NCBI GenBank assembly: GCA_964474695.1
Contig: CAYYTK010000001.1
Span: 186,001-250,000, forward strand
DNA from: DAOUBP01 sp964474695
Lineage (GTDB): Bacteria > Chloroflexota > Anaerolineae > CG2-30-64-16
Direction of reading: 5' to 3'
Length of the DNA: 64,000 nt
Below the pieces are notes generated by a model. The model saw nothing but the letters and a program-made list of their open reading frames with translations. It did no database searches and was not told the origin of the DNA. Made by a program: the position numbers and the translations under genes. This document shows positions 35,504 to 42,657 of this stretch, piece after piece. Positions within the stretch are counted from its first letter, which is position 1. Every line of letters begins with the position of its first letter.

Positions 35504-35977
35504 CTACGATAAAAGGTGCAGCAGGGCTTCGTAGTGAGCGCCGTGCGCCCGAAAGGTGAGCCGGCGCCGATCTTCATCCAGATATTCGAAATGAACCTCC
35601 AGGTGCTCGCTTGGCAGCAGGCCCGGCAGCCGGTCAGCCCACTCGATGATGACCATGTCATCGTTGTTCATCAGATCGCCCAGCCCCGCATCCCACATCT
35701 CCAGCGGCGCGTTCTGCAGCCGATAGCAGTCAGCGTGCTGCAAGATGCGTCCCTGGGGGGCGCGGTAGCGGTTGATCAGCACGAACGTCGGGCTGGTCAC
35801 GGGCACAGAGATGCCCAGGCCGCGTGCCAACCCCTGCACGAACGTGGTCTTGCCTGCGCCCAGGTCGCCGGACAGGGCCAGCACATCGCCGTCGGTCAGG
35901 CCGCGCGCCAAGCGACCGCCCAACGCCTGTGTCTGTTCGGCTGAATCTGTCTCTAGCGTCAGTTCTGTCGTGGTCAT
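35504..35977 (-). CDS. tsaE: tRNA threonylcarbamoyladenosine biosynthesis ATPase TsaE
   Basis: 157 residues, the typical size. The Walker A loop reads GDLGAGKTTFVQGLARGLG, followed by VTSPTFVLINRY and the conserved ILQHADCYRLQ region. IEWADRLPGLLP is also a family landmark. TsaE drives turnover of the TsaBD complex in t6A synthesis. It heads the tsaE-tsaB-rimI operon. The -10 box of its promoter is only 11 bases from the ATG, so the message has almost no leader. Confidence 0.95.
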   Translation of the reverse strand: MTTTELTLETDSAEQTQALGGRLARGLTDGDVLALSGDLGAGKTTFVQGLARGLGISVPVTSPTFVLINRYRAPQGRILQHADCYRLQNAPLEMWDAGLGDLMNNDDMVIIEWADRLPGLLPSEHLEVHFEYLDEDRRRLTFRAHGAHYEALLHLLS

Positions 35978-35988
35978 TGTTGCCGGCT

Positions 35989-36017
35989 ATTATACCGCAA
36001 CGAAAAGGCGCGCCCAA
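35989..36017 (-). promoter_or_regulatory. Promoter of the tsaE-tsaB-rimI operon
   Basis: On the minus strand TTGGGC (36012-36017) and TATAAT (35989-35994) are 17 bases apart. The predicted start near 35982 leaves about five bases before the tsaE ATG. Confidence 0.65.
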
Positions 36018-36107
36018 AAGCTATGGCCGTGCTCATGCACTGGAACGAATTCAGGGCGTAGACGGACCTGATTGACCCGATCAAAGAATTATGCTCTGCC
36101 CTCTGGG

Positions 36108-36136
36108 TTGGCCTAACACCGCGGTCGTGATATCAT
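36108..36136 (+). promoter_or_regulatory. Promoter of the metallophosphoesterase gene
   Basis: TTGGCC (36108-36113) and TATCAT (36131-36136) are 17 bases apart, with an extended -10 (TGATATCAT). The leader is about 100 bases. Confidence 0.6.
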
Positions 36137-36161
36137 ATTGAACCGAATCCAGGAGGATTTC

Positions 36162-36230
36162 TTGACCAGAAACGGTAATCAGGTAAATGAGGCAAATCTG
36201 CGTCCCGCTTCCGTCCTGGCGTTTCGGTAA
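36162..36230 (+). CDS. Possible 22-residue leader peptide
   Basis: A TTG codon at 36162 is preceded by a strong AGGAGG with five-base spacing. The frame (MTRNGNQVNEANLRPASVLA plus two residues) ends at a TAA next to the ribosome site of the phosphoesterase gene, 12 bases before its GTG. Part of it overlaps a decayed repeat-like stretch also seen near 13990, so it may not be a real gene. Confidence 0.3.
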   Translation: MTRNGNQVNEANLRPASVLAFR

Positions 36231-36242
36231 GGAGTTGTCTTA

Positions 36243-36980
36243 GTGCGAGTGCTTGTGCTTTCCGATATACACGCCAATCTGGCCGCGCTGGAGAGTGTGC
36301 TGGACGATGCGCGCGGCGCCTACGATGTGGTGTGGTGCCTGGGCGATACGGTCGGTTATGGGCCGGAGCCCGACGAATGCATCACACGCGTCCGCCTGTT
36401 GGATCCGGTTGCTGTGGTGGGCAATCACGATTGGGCCGTCTTGGAGCGGATGAATGTCGATGACTTCAATCCCGAGGCGCGTCGCGCCGTGTTGTGGACG
36501 CGCGAGCACATCAGCGTCGAGAACCTGGCCTGGCTGATGGATCTGCCGAGCGTGCCCGTGGCGCACGACGACTTCACGCTCACCCATGGCAGCCCGCGCG
36601 ACCCCATCTGGGAGTATGTGCTCTATCCCGCGGTGGCCCAGGCCAGTTTCGAATATTTCGTGACCCGGTTTTGCCTGGTCGGACATACGCACGTCCCGGC
36701 GGTGCATATGCTGCAGGGCGATGGCTCCAAGGTGCGCTCGTCGAGGTTGTTGCCCGACCAGATCGTCTCGCTCGCGAACGGTTGGCGCGGCATCCTGAAT
36801 CCCGGCAGCGTCGGCCAGCCGCGCGATGGCGATCCGCACGCCTCCTTTGCCCTTCTGGACACCGAGGCGCTGACATGGGAGAGCCGCCGTGTGTCTTATC
36901 CGATTGAGGTGACCCAGGCCCACATGCGCGCTGCCAGGCTGCCAGAGCGGTTGATCAATCGGCTGGCGTTTGGGTGGTAG
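36243..36980 (+). CDS. Calcineurin-like metallophosphoesterase (YfcE/MJ0936-like)
   Basis: 245 residues, starting with GTG behind AAGGAG. Metal ligands are all visible: SDIHANL (residues 7-13), CLGDTVGYGPEPDEC, VGNHDW, THGSPRDP and GHTHVP, in the order expected of the family. The C-terminus has LNPGSVGQPRDGDPHASFALLD (LNPGSVGQPRDGDP), typical of small bacterial phosphodiesterases of this type. The substrate could be a cyclic nucleotide, dinucleotide or other phosphodiester and is not known. It is cytoplasmic, with no signal or membrane segment. Confidence 0.92.
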   Translation: MRVLVLSDIHANLAALESVLDDARGAYDVVWCLGDTVGYGPEPDECITRVRLLDPVAVVGNHDWAVLERMNVDDFNPEARRAVLWTREHISVENLAWLMDLPSVPVAHDDFTLTHGSPRDPIWEYVLYPAVAQASFEYFVTRFCLVGHTHVPAVHMLQGDGSKVRSSRLLPDQIVSLANGWRGILNPGSVGQPRDGDPHASFALLDTEALTWESRRVSYPIEVTQAHMRAARLPERLINRLAFGW

Positions 36981-37080
36981 CGAATGACGAATCAGCGAAT
37001 GAGCGAATGTGCGGGGAACTTTGCATGATGCAGGGGCGTCTCAAGGGCAAGATGTGGGGTTTTCTGCAGGAGGAGCAGCT

Positions 37081-37977
37081 ATGAGAAAGTTCGTCTCAGT
37101 CATGATCTTATTGGGCCTGTTAGTTGGGGTGGTGGGGTGTGCGGCCGCGGCCCGGCCGACGGCGGCGCCAGCGCCGCAAGCCGCGCCGGCTATGGCCGAC
37201 AAAGTCGTTTCGCAGGAAGTCGAAAAGCCGATGGCCAGTGCCTCGGCCGGCGGCAGCGGCGCCCTGGCGGACGACACGGCGCGGATGATCATCCGCACGG
37301 CCGACCTGAGCGTCGTCGTCACCGATGCCGCGCAAGCCCAGCAGTCGATTGTGGATACGGTGCAGGCCCTCGGCGGCTATGTGGCTGACTCGAGCGCCTG
37401 GCGTGAGGGGGAGCAGTTGCGCGCGCGCCTGACCGTGCGTGTCCCGGCGGAGAAGCTGGATGCGCTGCTGGCGGCGATCAAGGCGTCCGCCGTGCGGGTG
37501 CAGCAGGAGAACGTCACGGGGCAGGATGTCACCGAGGAATTCACCGACCTTAACGCCCAGCTTACCAACCTGGAGGCCACCGAGGTGGAGCTGCGCGAGC
37601 TGTTGGCCGAGGTCCGGCAGAAGACGCAGAAGGCTGAAGATGTCCTCGCGGTGTATCGCGAGCTGACCAGTATTCGCGGGGAGATCGAGCGGGTCAAGGG
37701 GCGCATGCAGTATCTCAGCACGATGACCGCGATGGCGACGGCGAACGTGGACCTGATCCCCGATGTGCTGGCCAAGCCGGTGGTGGAACCTGGCTGGCGG
37801 CCGTTGGAGACGCTGAAGAACGCCAGCCGGACGTTGGTGAACACGCTGAAGGGGCTGGTGGATGCGGTGATCTGGTTTGTGGTCGCTGTTCTGCCCGTGC
37901 TGCTCCTGATCGCGATCCCGATCGCGGCGATCGTCCTGCTGGCCCGGTGGTTGGTGCGGCGGCGGCGCAAGGTCTAG
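37081..37977 (+). CDS. DUF4349 lipoprotein
   Basis: 298 residues from the ATG at 37081, chosen for GGAGGAG and because it gives a clean lipoprotein signal (MRKFVSVMILLGLLVGVVGC) with the lipobox Cys at residue 20. After a Pro/Ala-rich linker the DUF4349 domain begins near residue 62 (MIIRTADLSVVVTDAAQAQ). A long coiled coil follows at about 150-220 (TNLEATEVELRELLAEVRQK). A C-terminal membrane helix and a RRRRK tail end the protein, so both ends are anchored. The function of DUF4349 is unknown. Confidence 0.9.
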   Translation: MRKFVSVMILLGLLVGVVGCAAAARPTAAPAPQAAPAMADKVVSQEVEKPMASASAGGSGALADDTARMIIRTADLSVVVTDAAQAQQSIVDTVQALGGYVADSSAWREGEQLRARLTVRVPAEKLDALLAAIKASAVRVQQENVTGQDVTEEFTDLNAQLTNLEATEVELRELLAEVRQKTQKAEDVLAVYRELTSIRGEIERVKGRMQYLSTMTAMATANVDLIPDVLAKPVVEPGWRPLETLKNASRTLVNTLKGLVDAVIWFVVAVLPVLLLIAIPIAAIVLLARWLVRRRRKV

Positions 37978-38012
37978 CTGAAGAAGGACCCTGGATCAGA
38001 AATCAAACATGA

Positions 38013-38043
38013 GGGGCGGTTGCTTGCTGAGCAGCCGCCCCTA
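38013..38043. terminator. Hairpin terminator between convergent genes
   Basis: AGGGGCGGTTGCT (38013-38025) and AGCAGCCGCCCCT (38031-38043) pair at 12 of 13 positions with a G-U at the other. It lies between the DUF4349 stop and the stop of the facing gene. There is no strong T-run, but the position fits a two-way terminator. Confidence 0.6.
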
Positions 38044-38060
38044 CGCTTGCGGTTAGTTTT

Positions 38061-40658
38061 CTAGAAGCGTCTCTCGTTTCTCCCTCGTTCCCCCATATTC
38101 CGGATATCGTCGTAGACCTGCAAGCTCTCGATCATTTCCCGCTGGCGTTCTTCGGCCTTTTTGGCCTCTTGCCGCTCTCGCAGGGCATCGAGCTTTTGAA
38201 AGACGATCTCTTGTACACGTTTGGGATTACCGATCTTAATGAAGTCGTAGCCTTCATCCGCCGCCGCGGTGCGGATGATGACGGTGCCATAATCCAGGAT
38301 CACGGATAATAACCCCAGGCGTTTGAAATCGACAGATTGCACGCGTTCGAGGTTGCCTTCTCGACGCCTGTAGTCCAGGCCCAAAGGCTTCATCTCGATA
38401 TCGATGATCTTGTCATCGGTAAGCACATAGAGGTCATTGAAGTAGTCTGCCACCTGCCAGGCCAGGATACTGATTGAGATCGCAAACAACAGCATCCACG
38501 GGAGGAACAGGGCGCCGGCGGGCGGACCACCTATCATCCCTCTCAATGGTTCCAAGACAAATAGCGCGCCGATCAGCAAGCACGTCGTTAGGAAGGGCAG
38601 CCCCGCGCGTTCGATCAGCACGATGGGATGCTTGCGCCAGATGATCTCTCCGGAGAGCGGCTGCGGTGGGGGAGGTGGCGCGCCCACTAGCGCTTTGCGC
38701 AATCGTGCTGGCAAGGGCCGGGTGATCCAGCGCGAAAAGCGTACGGGCCAGGCGCCTTGGGATGTAGGTAAGGTGCGCGGTGCGCTGTCGCGGGAGAACA
38801 ACGACAGCCGGAAACGTTTTAGTAGTCCCTCGTCGGAGGGCCGCACATCATCCCCGAGCGCCCGCTTGCGTTCGGGGATTGGCAAAACCAGGCGCAAGTT
38901 GGAGATCAGCAGCCGGCGGAGAACTTCTTTTTGCTGGCCGCGGGCCACAGCTACGGCCTGAGCCTTGCCTTCCAGGATCTCCCGCTTGTGGGCCTCGGGG
39001 CTGGACACATTGGTAAAAACGATTGCCCCGACCTTTGCCGCCGTGCGGATGGTGAGATCGCCCCAGTCGAAGAAACGTGCCCAGAAGCCGGCTCGCACCG
39101 TCACGTCCTGGATGGTTTCGATCGGCGCTTCCATCAAGGTCTCGGAGAAGAGCAGCAGTTGGCGGTCGTAACGTGTGACGCGGCGATTGGTCACGACGTA
39201 GTGGTCATCGAAGTAGTTGACCCAGAACCAGATGGCGGCCAGCGCGAGGATTACAAATAAAAAAATCCAGATTGTCAGGCCGGGGCCGCTCAAGGCCGAC
39301 AGGCTTGTTGACATTGCGATCAACAATAGCGTTGCGAGCATCGCCAGCAGGGCAAGTGGCCCGAGCAGCCAGAAGAAGTGGCTGCGGCCCTCCCAAATGA
39401 TCGTCTCATCATCCCCCTGCCACGAATAGCGGCGCTGCGTCTCCGTGATCTTCTTGAAGCGTCCAAGTAAATCAACCCCTTCCTTCCAGAGGTCCCGGCG
39501 TTCGCTGAACGCGCATTGGAGATCGCGTCGATCGAGGGTCAGTACGTCGGCCCCGCGCAACCCCGGAATCGTGAGGCTGCCCGGGGCAATGACTGCGCGC
39601 ACCGAGGCATCGCGTGGCCGCCCTTCCAGCAGCGAGGTTTCTCCGTAAGCGCTGCCCGCGTGCAGGTAATTCCTGGGCCGCGCTCGCCCTTGCTCATCGA
39701 AGTTGGTCACCACGGCGGCGCCTTCGCGTAGGATCACGAAACTGTGGCCCAGCGCACCCTGCGTGGTGATGTTCTGCTGTTCAGGGACGAACTCCCACCC
39801 GAAGAACTGCGCTACGTGGCGCCGGTGGTCATCGGTCAACCCACTGCCCCGAAACAAGTCCACCAGCGCCAAGGACGGCTCGATGTCCAACGGACTCGCC
39901 ACCAGGCGCCCGGTGTCCGAGAATGCATTGACCAGTCTTTCGGCGTGTTCTGCCGGCAGATAGAACAGATGCGAGGGCAGATACGCCGTGGCGGCAGTGG
40001 CGGCACAGCGCGCCCCGCGCTGCGAATCCGGGGAGAAGAAGAAGTTGCCGGCAGACAGGCGCCAGTCCGCGCGGCCCAGGCCGGCCGCACCCGTAACCGC
40101 CACCTGGCCGAAGTCGATGATCCATAGCCCAGGCTTCTCGCTCAGAGGGATGGGTTCATTGCGTTTGAAGCTGTGCTCCTTTACTTCGAGACAGAGCCTT
40201 GAGATCTGGCTGTCGGTCAGGCTGCGCAGAAGCGGGATAGATCGGAGCCGGCTGGCAAGTTTTTCCCGCAAGAGGGTCTCATACAGCCCGGGATTGCGCT
40301 CCAGGGCCATACGCAGGTCGCCGGCAAACATCTTGTACAGCCTGCCGTCGCTGCCAGCCACGGCGTCGGAATGGTGGTGATCGCCGAACAGGGCGTGTTG
40401 GCCGAAGTAGTCTCCTTTCGTGAAGCGTCGAAGCAGCCATTCGACGCCATCCTCTTTCGAAGACTGTATGATGGCGCCTTCGCCAACCAGATACAAGAAA
40501 TCGGCAGCGTCCCCGGCGCGAAAAACGATCTGGCCGGATTTGAAGTCGACTTGCTCAAACTGCCCGCTGAGTACGGACTCGGCGTCTTTCCATTCTTTGA
40601 AGAGCGGTGAGTCTTTGAAGGTTGCCCAAAACTCCTTGCGTTCGGTCTCGTTGAGCAT
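38061..40658 (-). CDS. Membrane protein with cyclic-nucleotide-binding and bacterial PH domains
   Basis: 865 residues. The N-terminal half holds cNMP-binding folds: residues about 35-130 (GQIVFRAGDAADFLYLVGEG) and about 290-390 (ITTQGALGHSFVILREG, AYGETSLLEGRPRDASVRA); a more degenerate one may lie between. Two membrane helices at about 425-490 lead into a bPH2-type domain (VNYFDDHYVVTNRRVTRYD). A second helix pair near 690-740 leads into another (DYFNDLYVLTDDKIIDIEMK). The C-terminal 40 residues are a charged coiled coil. The start overlaps the uvrC stop region (TGAGATG), so translation is coupled to uvrC. It may sense a nucleotide at the membrane; the output is unknown. Confidence 0.85.
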   Translation of the reverse strand: MLNETERKEFWATFKDSPLFKEWKDAESVLSGQFEQVDFKSGQIVFRAGDAADFLYLVGEGAIIQSSKEDGVEWLLRRFTKGDYFGQHALFGDHHHSDAVAGSDGRLYKMFAGDLRMALERNPGLYETLLREKLASRLRSIPLLRSLTDSQISRLCLEVKEHSFKRNEPIPLSEKPGLWIIDFGQVAVTGAAGLGRADWRLSAGNFFFSPDSQRGARCAATAATAYLPSHLFYLPAEHAERLVNAFSDTGRLVASPLDIEPSLALVDLFRGSGLTDDHRRHVAQFFGWEFVPEQQNITTQGALGHSFVILREGAAVVTNFDEQGRARPRNYLHAGSAYGETSLLEGRPRDASVRAVIAPGSLTIPGLRGADVLTLDRRDLQCAFSERRDLWKEGVDLLGRFKKITETQRRYSWQGDDETIIWEGRSHFFWLLGPLALLAMLATLLLIAMSTSLSALSGPGLTIWIFLFVILALAAIWFWVNYFDDHYVVTNRRVTRYDRQLLLFSETLMEAPIETIQDVTVRAGFWARFFDWGDLTIRTAAKVGAIVFTNVSSPEAHKREILEGKAQAVAVARGQQKEVLRRLLISNLRLVLPIPERKRALGDDVRPSDEGLLKRFRLSLFSRDSAPRTLPTSQGAWPVRFSRWITRPLPARLRKALVGAPPPPPQPLSGEIIWRKHPIVLIERAGLPFLTTCLLIGALFVLEPLRGMIGGPPAGALFLPWMLLFAISISILAWQVADYFNDLYVLTDDKIIDIEMKPLGLDYRRREGNLERVQSVDFKRLGLLSVILDYGTVIIRTAAADEGYDFIKIGNPKRVQEIVFQKLDALRERQEAKKAEERQREMIESLQVYDDIRNMGERGRNERRF

Positions 40659-40659
40659 C

Positions 40660-42543
40660 TCACAACCTCTCCCGCACGCTTTGCGCCGCGGCCTGCGTCA
40701 TGCCAGGTACGGCGGCCAGTTCCTCCACGGATGCCTGCCGCACCGCCTCGAGCGAGCCGAAATGGCGGAGCAGCGCCTTGCGCCGCGCCGGGCCGATGCC
40801 GGGCACCGCGTCCAACTGGGACGCCACCGCCATTTTGCTGCGCTTCTCCCGGTGCGCGGTGATCGCGAAGCGATGCGCTTCGTCGCGGATGCGCTGGACC
40901 AGGAAGAGCCCCTGGCTGCCTGGCGGCAGCAGGATGCTGTCCCCGCGGCCCGGCAGGAAAAGCTCCTCGCGCTGCTTGGCCAGCCCGGCCACGGGCACCA
41001 CTTCGGTCAGCCCGTATTCGGCCAGCACCTCTGTCGCGACGCTCAATTGCCCCTTGCCCCCGTCGACGATCAGCAGGTCGGGCAGCCGCTTCCACGCCTC
41101 ATCGGATTTGCGGGTTTTGGCCCCCGGATCAGCTACTGCCTCCTCGACTGCCCGGCGGAAGCGGCGGCGCAGCACCTCACGCATTGAAGCGAAATCGTCG
41201 GGTTCGCCCTGGCTGCCGCGGCCTTTGACGTTGAAGCGCCGATAATCGCTCTTCTCCGGCGCACCTTTGGCGAAAACGACCATGCTGCCGACCGTGTTGG
41301 TGCCTTGCAGCGTCGAGATGTCGAAGCATTCGATGCGGCCGGGCGGTTCCGGCAGCCCCAGCGCCTCCTGGATCTGGCCCAGCGCCTCGGTCTGGCGGTT
41401 GGTGTCAGCCTGCCACTGCGCTTGCAGCGCGGCCAGGGTGGCTGCGGCGTTCTCGCCGGCCAACTGCACCAGTTCCGCCTTCGTTCCGTCTTGCGGGACG
41501 GATAACAGCACCTTTTCGCCGCCGCGGCGGCTGCGCAGCCACTGCTCGATGATCTGGCGCTCATCCAGATCTTTCTGCAGCAGGATGCTGGGCGGCACGA
41601 ACGCCGCCTCGTCGTAATACTGCTTGACGAACGCGGTAATGAGCTCGCCGTTGGCGTCGGCCTCCACCCCTTCCAGCACGAAATTCTCCCGGCCGATCAG
41701 TTTGCCGCGGCGGATGAAGAAGACCTGCACGCAGGCCTCTCCGGTGCGCGCATCCTGGGCAAAGGCGATGATATCCTCGTCCTCCTGCGTGTTGCTGACC
41801 ACTTTTTGCCGCTCGATGATTTGGGCGGCGGCCTTGATCTGGTCCCGCAGCAGGGCCGCGCGCTCGAACTGGAGGGCTTCGGCCGCCGCCTGCATCCGGT
41901 CGGTCAATTGGGCCAGGACGGCTTCGCTGTCTCCTTCCAGGAACGCGGCCAGCCCCGCGATGATCTGCCGGTAGCCCGTGCGGTCCACCGCGCCGATGCA
42001 CGGCCCGGCGCAGCGCTTGATATGATAATAGAGGCACGGCTTGGGGTCCTGGCCCGTGATATCGCGCGTGCAGTCGAGGTAGGGAAAGACCCGGCGCAGC
42101 ACGTCCAGCGTCTGCCGCACGGCCCAGGCTGATGTGAAGGGGCCGTAGTAGTGCGCGCCGTCCCGTTCCATCCGCCGCACGATGCTGATCTTGGGGAAGT
42201 CCTCCTGCCAGTGGATCTTGATGTAGGGGTAGGTCTTGTCGTCTCGCAGGCGGACGTTGAAGCGCGGGCGGTAGCGCTTGATCAGCTCGTTTTCAAGGAT
42301 CAACGCCTCCAGCTCGGTGTCGGTAACGATCCATTCCAGGTCTGCGATCTCGGCCACCAGCCGTCGCGTGCGCGGCTCGTGGCGCGCGCTTTCGTGAAAA
42401 TAGGACCGCACGCGGTTGCGCAGCACCACCGCCTTGCCGACGTAGATCACCTTGCCGTCGGCGGAGCGGTAGATGTAGCACCCCGGCCGCTCGGGCAGGG
42501 TGTCGAGCTTTTGGGTCAGATCGGGTGCGTGCGCGGTGTTCAC
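40660..42543 (-). CDS. uvrC: UvrABC excinuclease subunit C
   Basis: 627 residues. UvrC makes the two incisions of nucleotide excision repair. The GIY-YIG domain is at residues 15-95 (PGCYIYRSADGKVIYVGKA, with RVRSYF). UvrB-binding UVR sequence lies near residue 205 (ADRMQAAAEALQFERAALLRD in short MQAAAEALQFERAALLRD). The RNase H-like nuclease part includes IECFDISTLQGTNTVGSMVVF (FDISTLQGTNTVGSMVVF) and LLIVDGGKGQL. Helix-hairpin-helix motifs end the protein (VPGIGPARRKALLRHFG). The GTG start lacks a ribosome site, and the -10 box is six bases away, so the message is probably leaderless. Confidence 0.97.
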   Translation of the reverse strand: MNTAHAPDLTQKLDTLPERPGCYIYRSADGKVIYVGKAVVLRNRVRSYFHESARHEPRTRRLVAEIADLEWIVTDTELEALILENELIKRYRPRFNVRLRDDKTYPYIKIHWQEDFPKISIVRRMERDGAHYYGPFTSAWAVRQTLDVLRRVFPYLDCTRDITGQDPKPCLYYHIKRCAGPCIGAVDRTGYRQIIAGLAAFLEGDSEAVLAQLTDRMQAAAEALQFERAALLRDQIKAAAQIIERQKVVSNTQEDEDIIAFAQDARTGEACVQVFFIRRGKLIGRENFVLEGVEADANGELITAFVKQYYDEAAFVPPSILLQKDLDERQIIEQWLRSRRGGEKVLLSVPQDGTKAELVQLAGENAAATLAALQAQWQADTNRQTEALGQIQEALGLPEPPGRIECFDISTLQGTNTVGSMVVFAKGAPEKSDYRRFNVKGRGSQGEPDDFASMREVLRRRFRRAVEEAVADPGAKTRKSDEAWKRLPDLLIVDGGKGQLSVATEVLAEYGLTEVVPVAGLAKQREELFLPGRGDSILLPPGSQGLFLVQRIRDEAHRFAITAHREKRSKMAVASQLDAVPGIGPARRKALLRHFGSLEAVRQASVEELAAVPGMTQAAAQSVRERL

Positions 42544-42549
42544 AGCGTG

Positions 42550-42578
42550 ATTATAACGGAAACGGGGGCGCGAGACAA
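42550..42578 (-). promoter_or_regulatory. uvrC promoter giving a leaderless transcript
   Basis: On the minus strand TTGTCT (42573-42578) and TATAAT (42550-42555) are 17 bases apart. The usual start seven bases past the -10 falls on the GTG start codon at 42543. Confidence 0.75.
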
Positions 42579-42579
42579 G

Positions 42580-42633
42580 CCCTCACCCCCCTGCCCCCTC
42601 TCCCGACCCGCAGGTCGGGAGAGGGGGTGAGGG
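42580..42633. repeat. Large GC-rich palindrome between the glycosyltransferase fusion and uvrC
   Basis: The core CTCTCCCGACC (42598-42608) pairs with GGTCGGGAGAG (42613-42623) around four bases, and outer CCCTCACCCCC and GGGGGTGAGGG tracts extend the stem. It lies just upstream of the uvrC promoter and past the 5' neighbour's stop codon (42658), so it may terminate that gene. Its composition suggests a dispersed intergenic repeat. Confidence 0.7.
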
Positions 42634-42657
42634 CCCAACCATCCACCAACCTCACAC

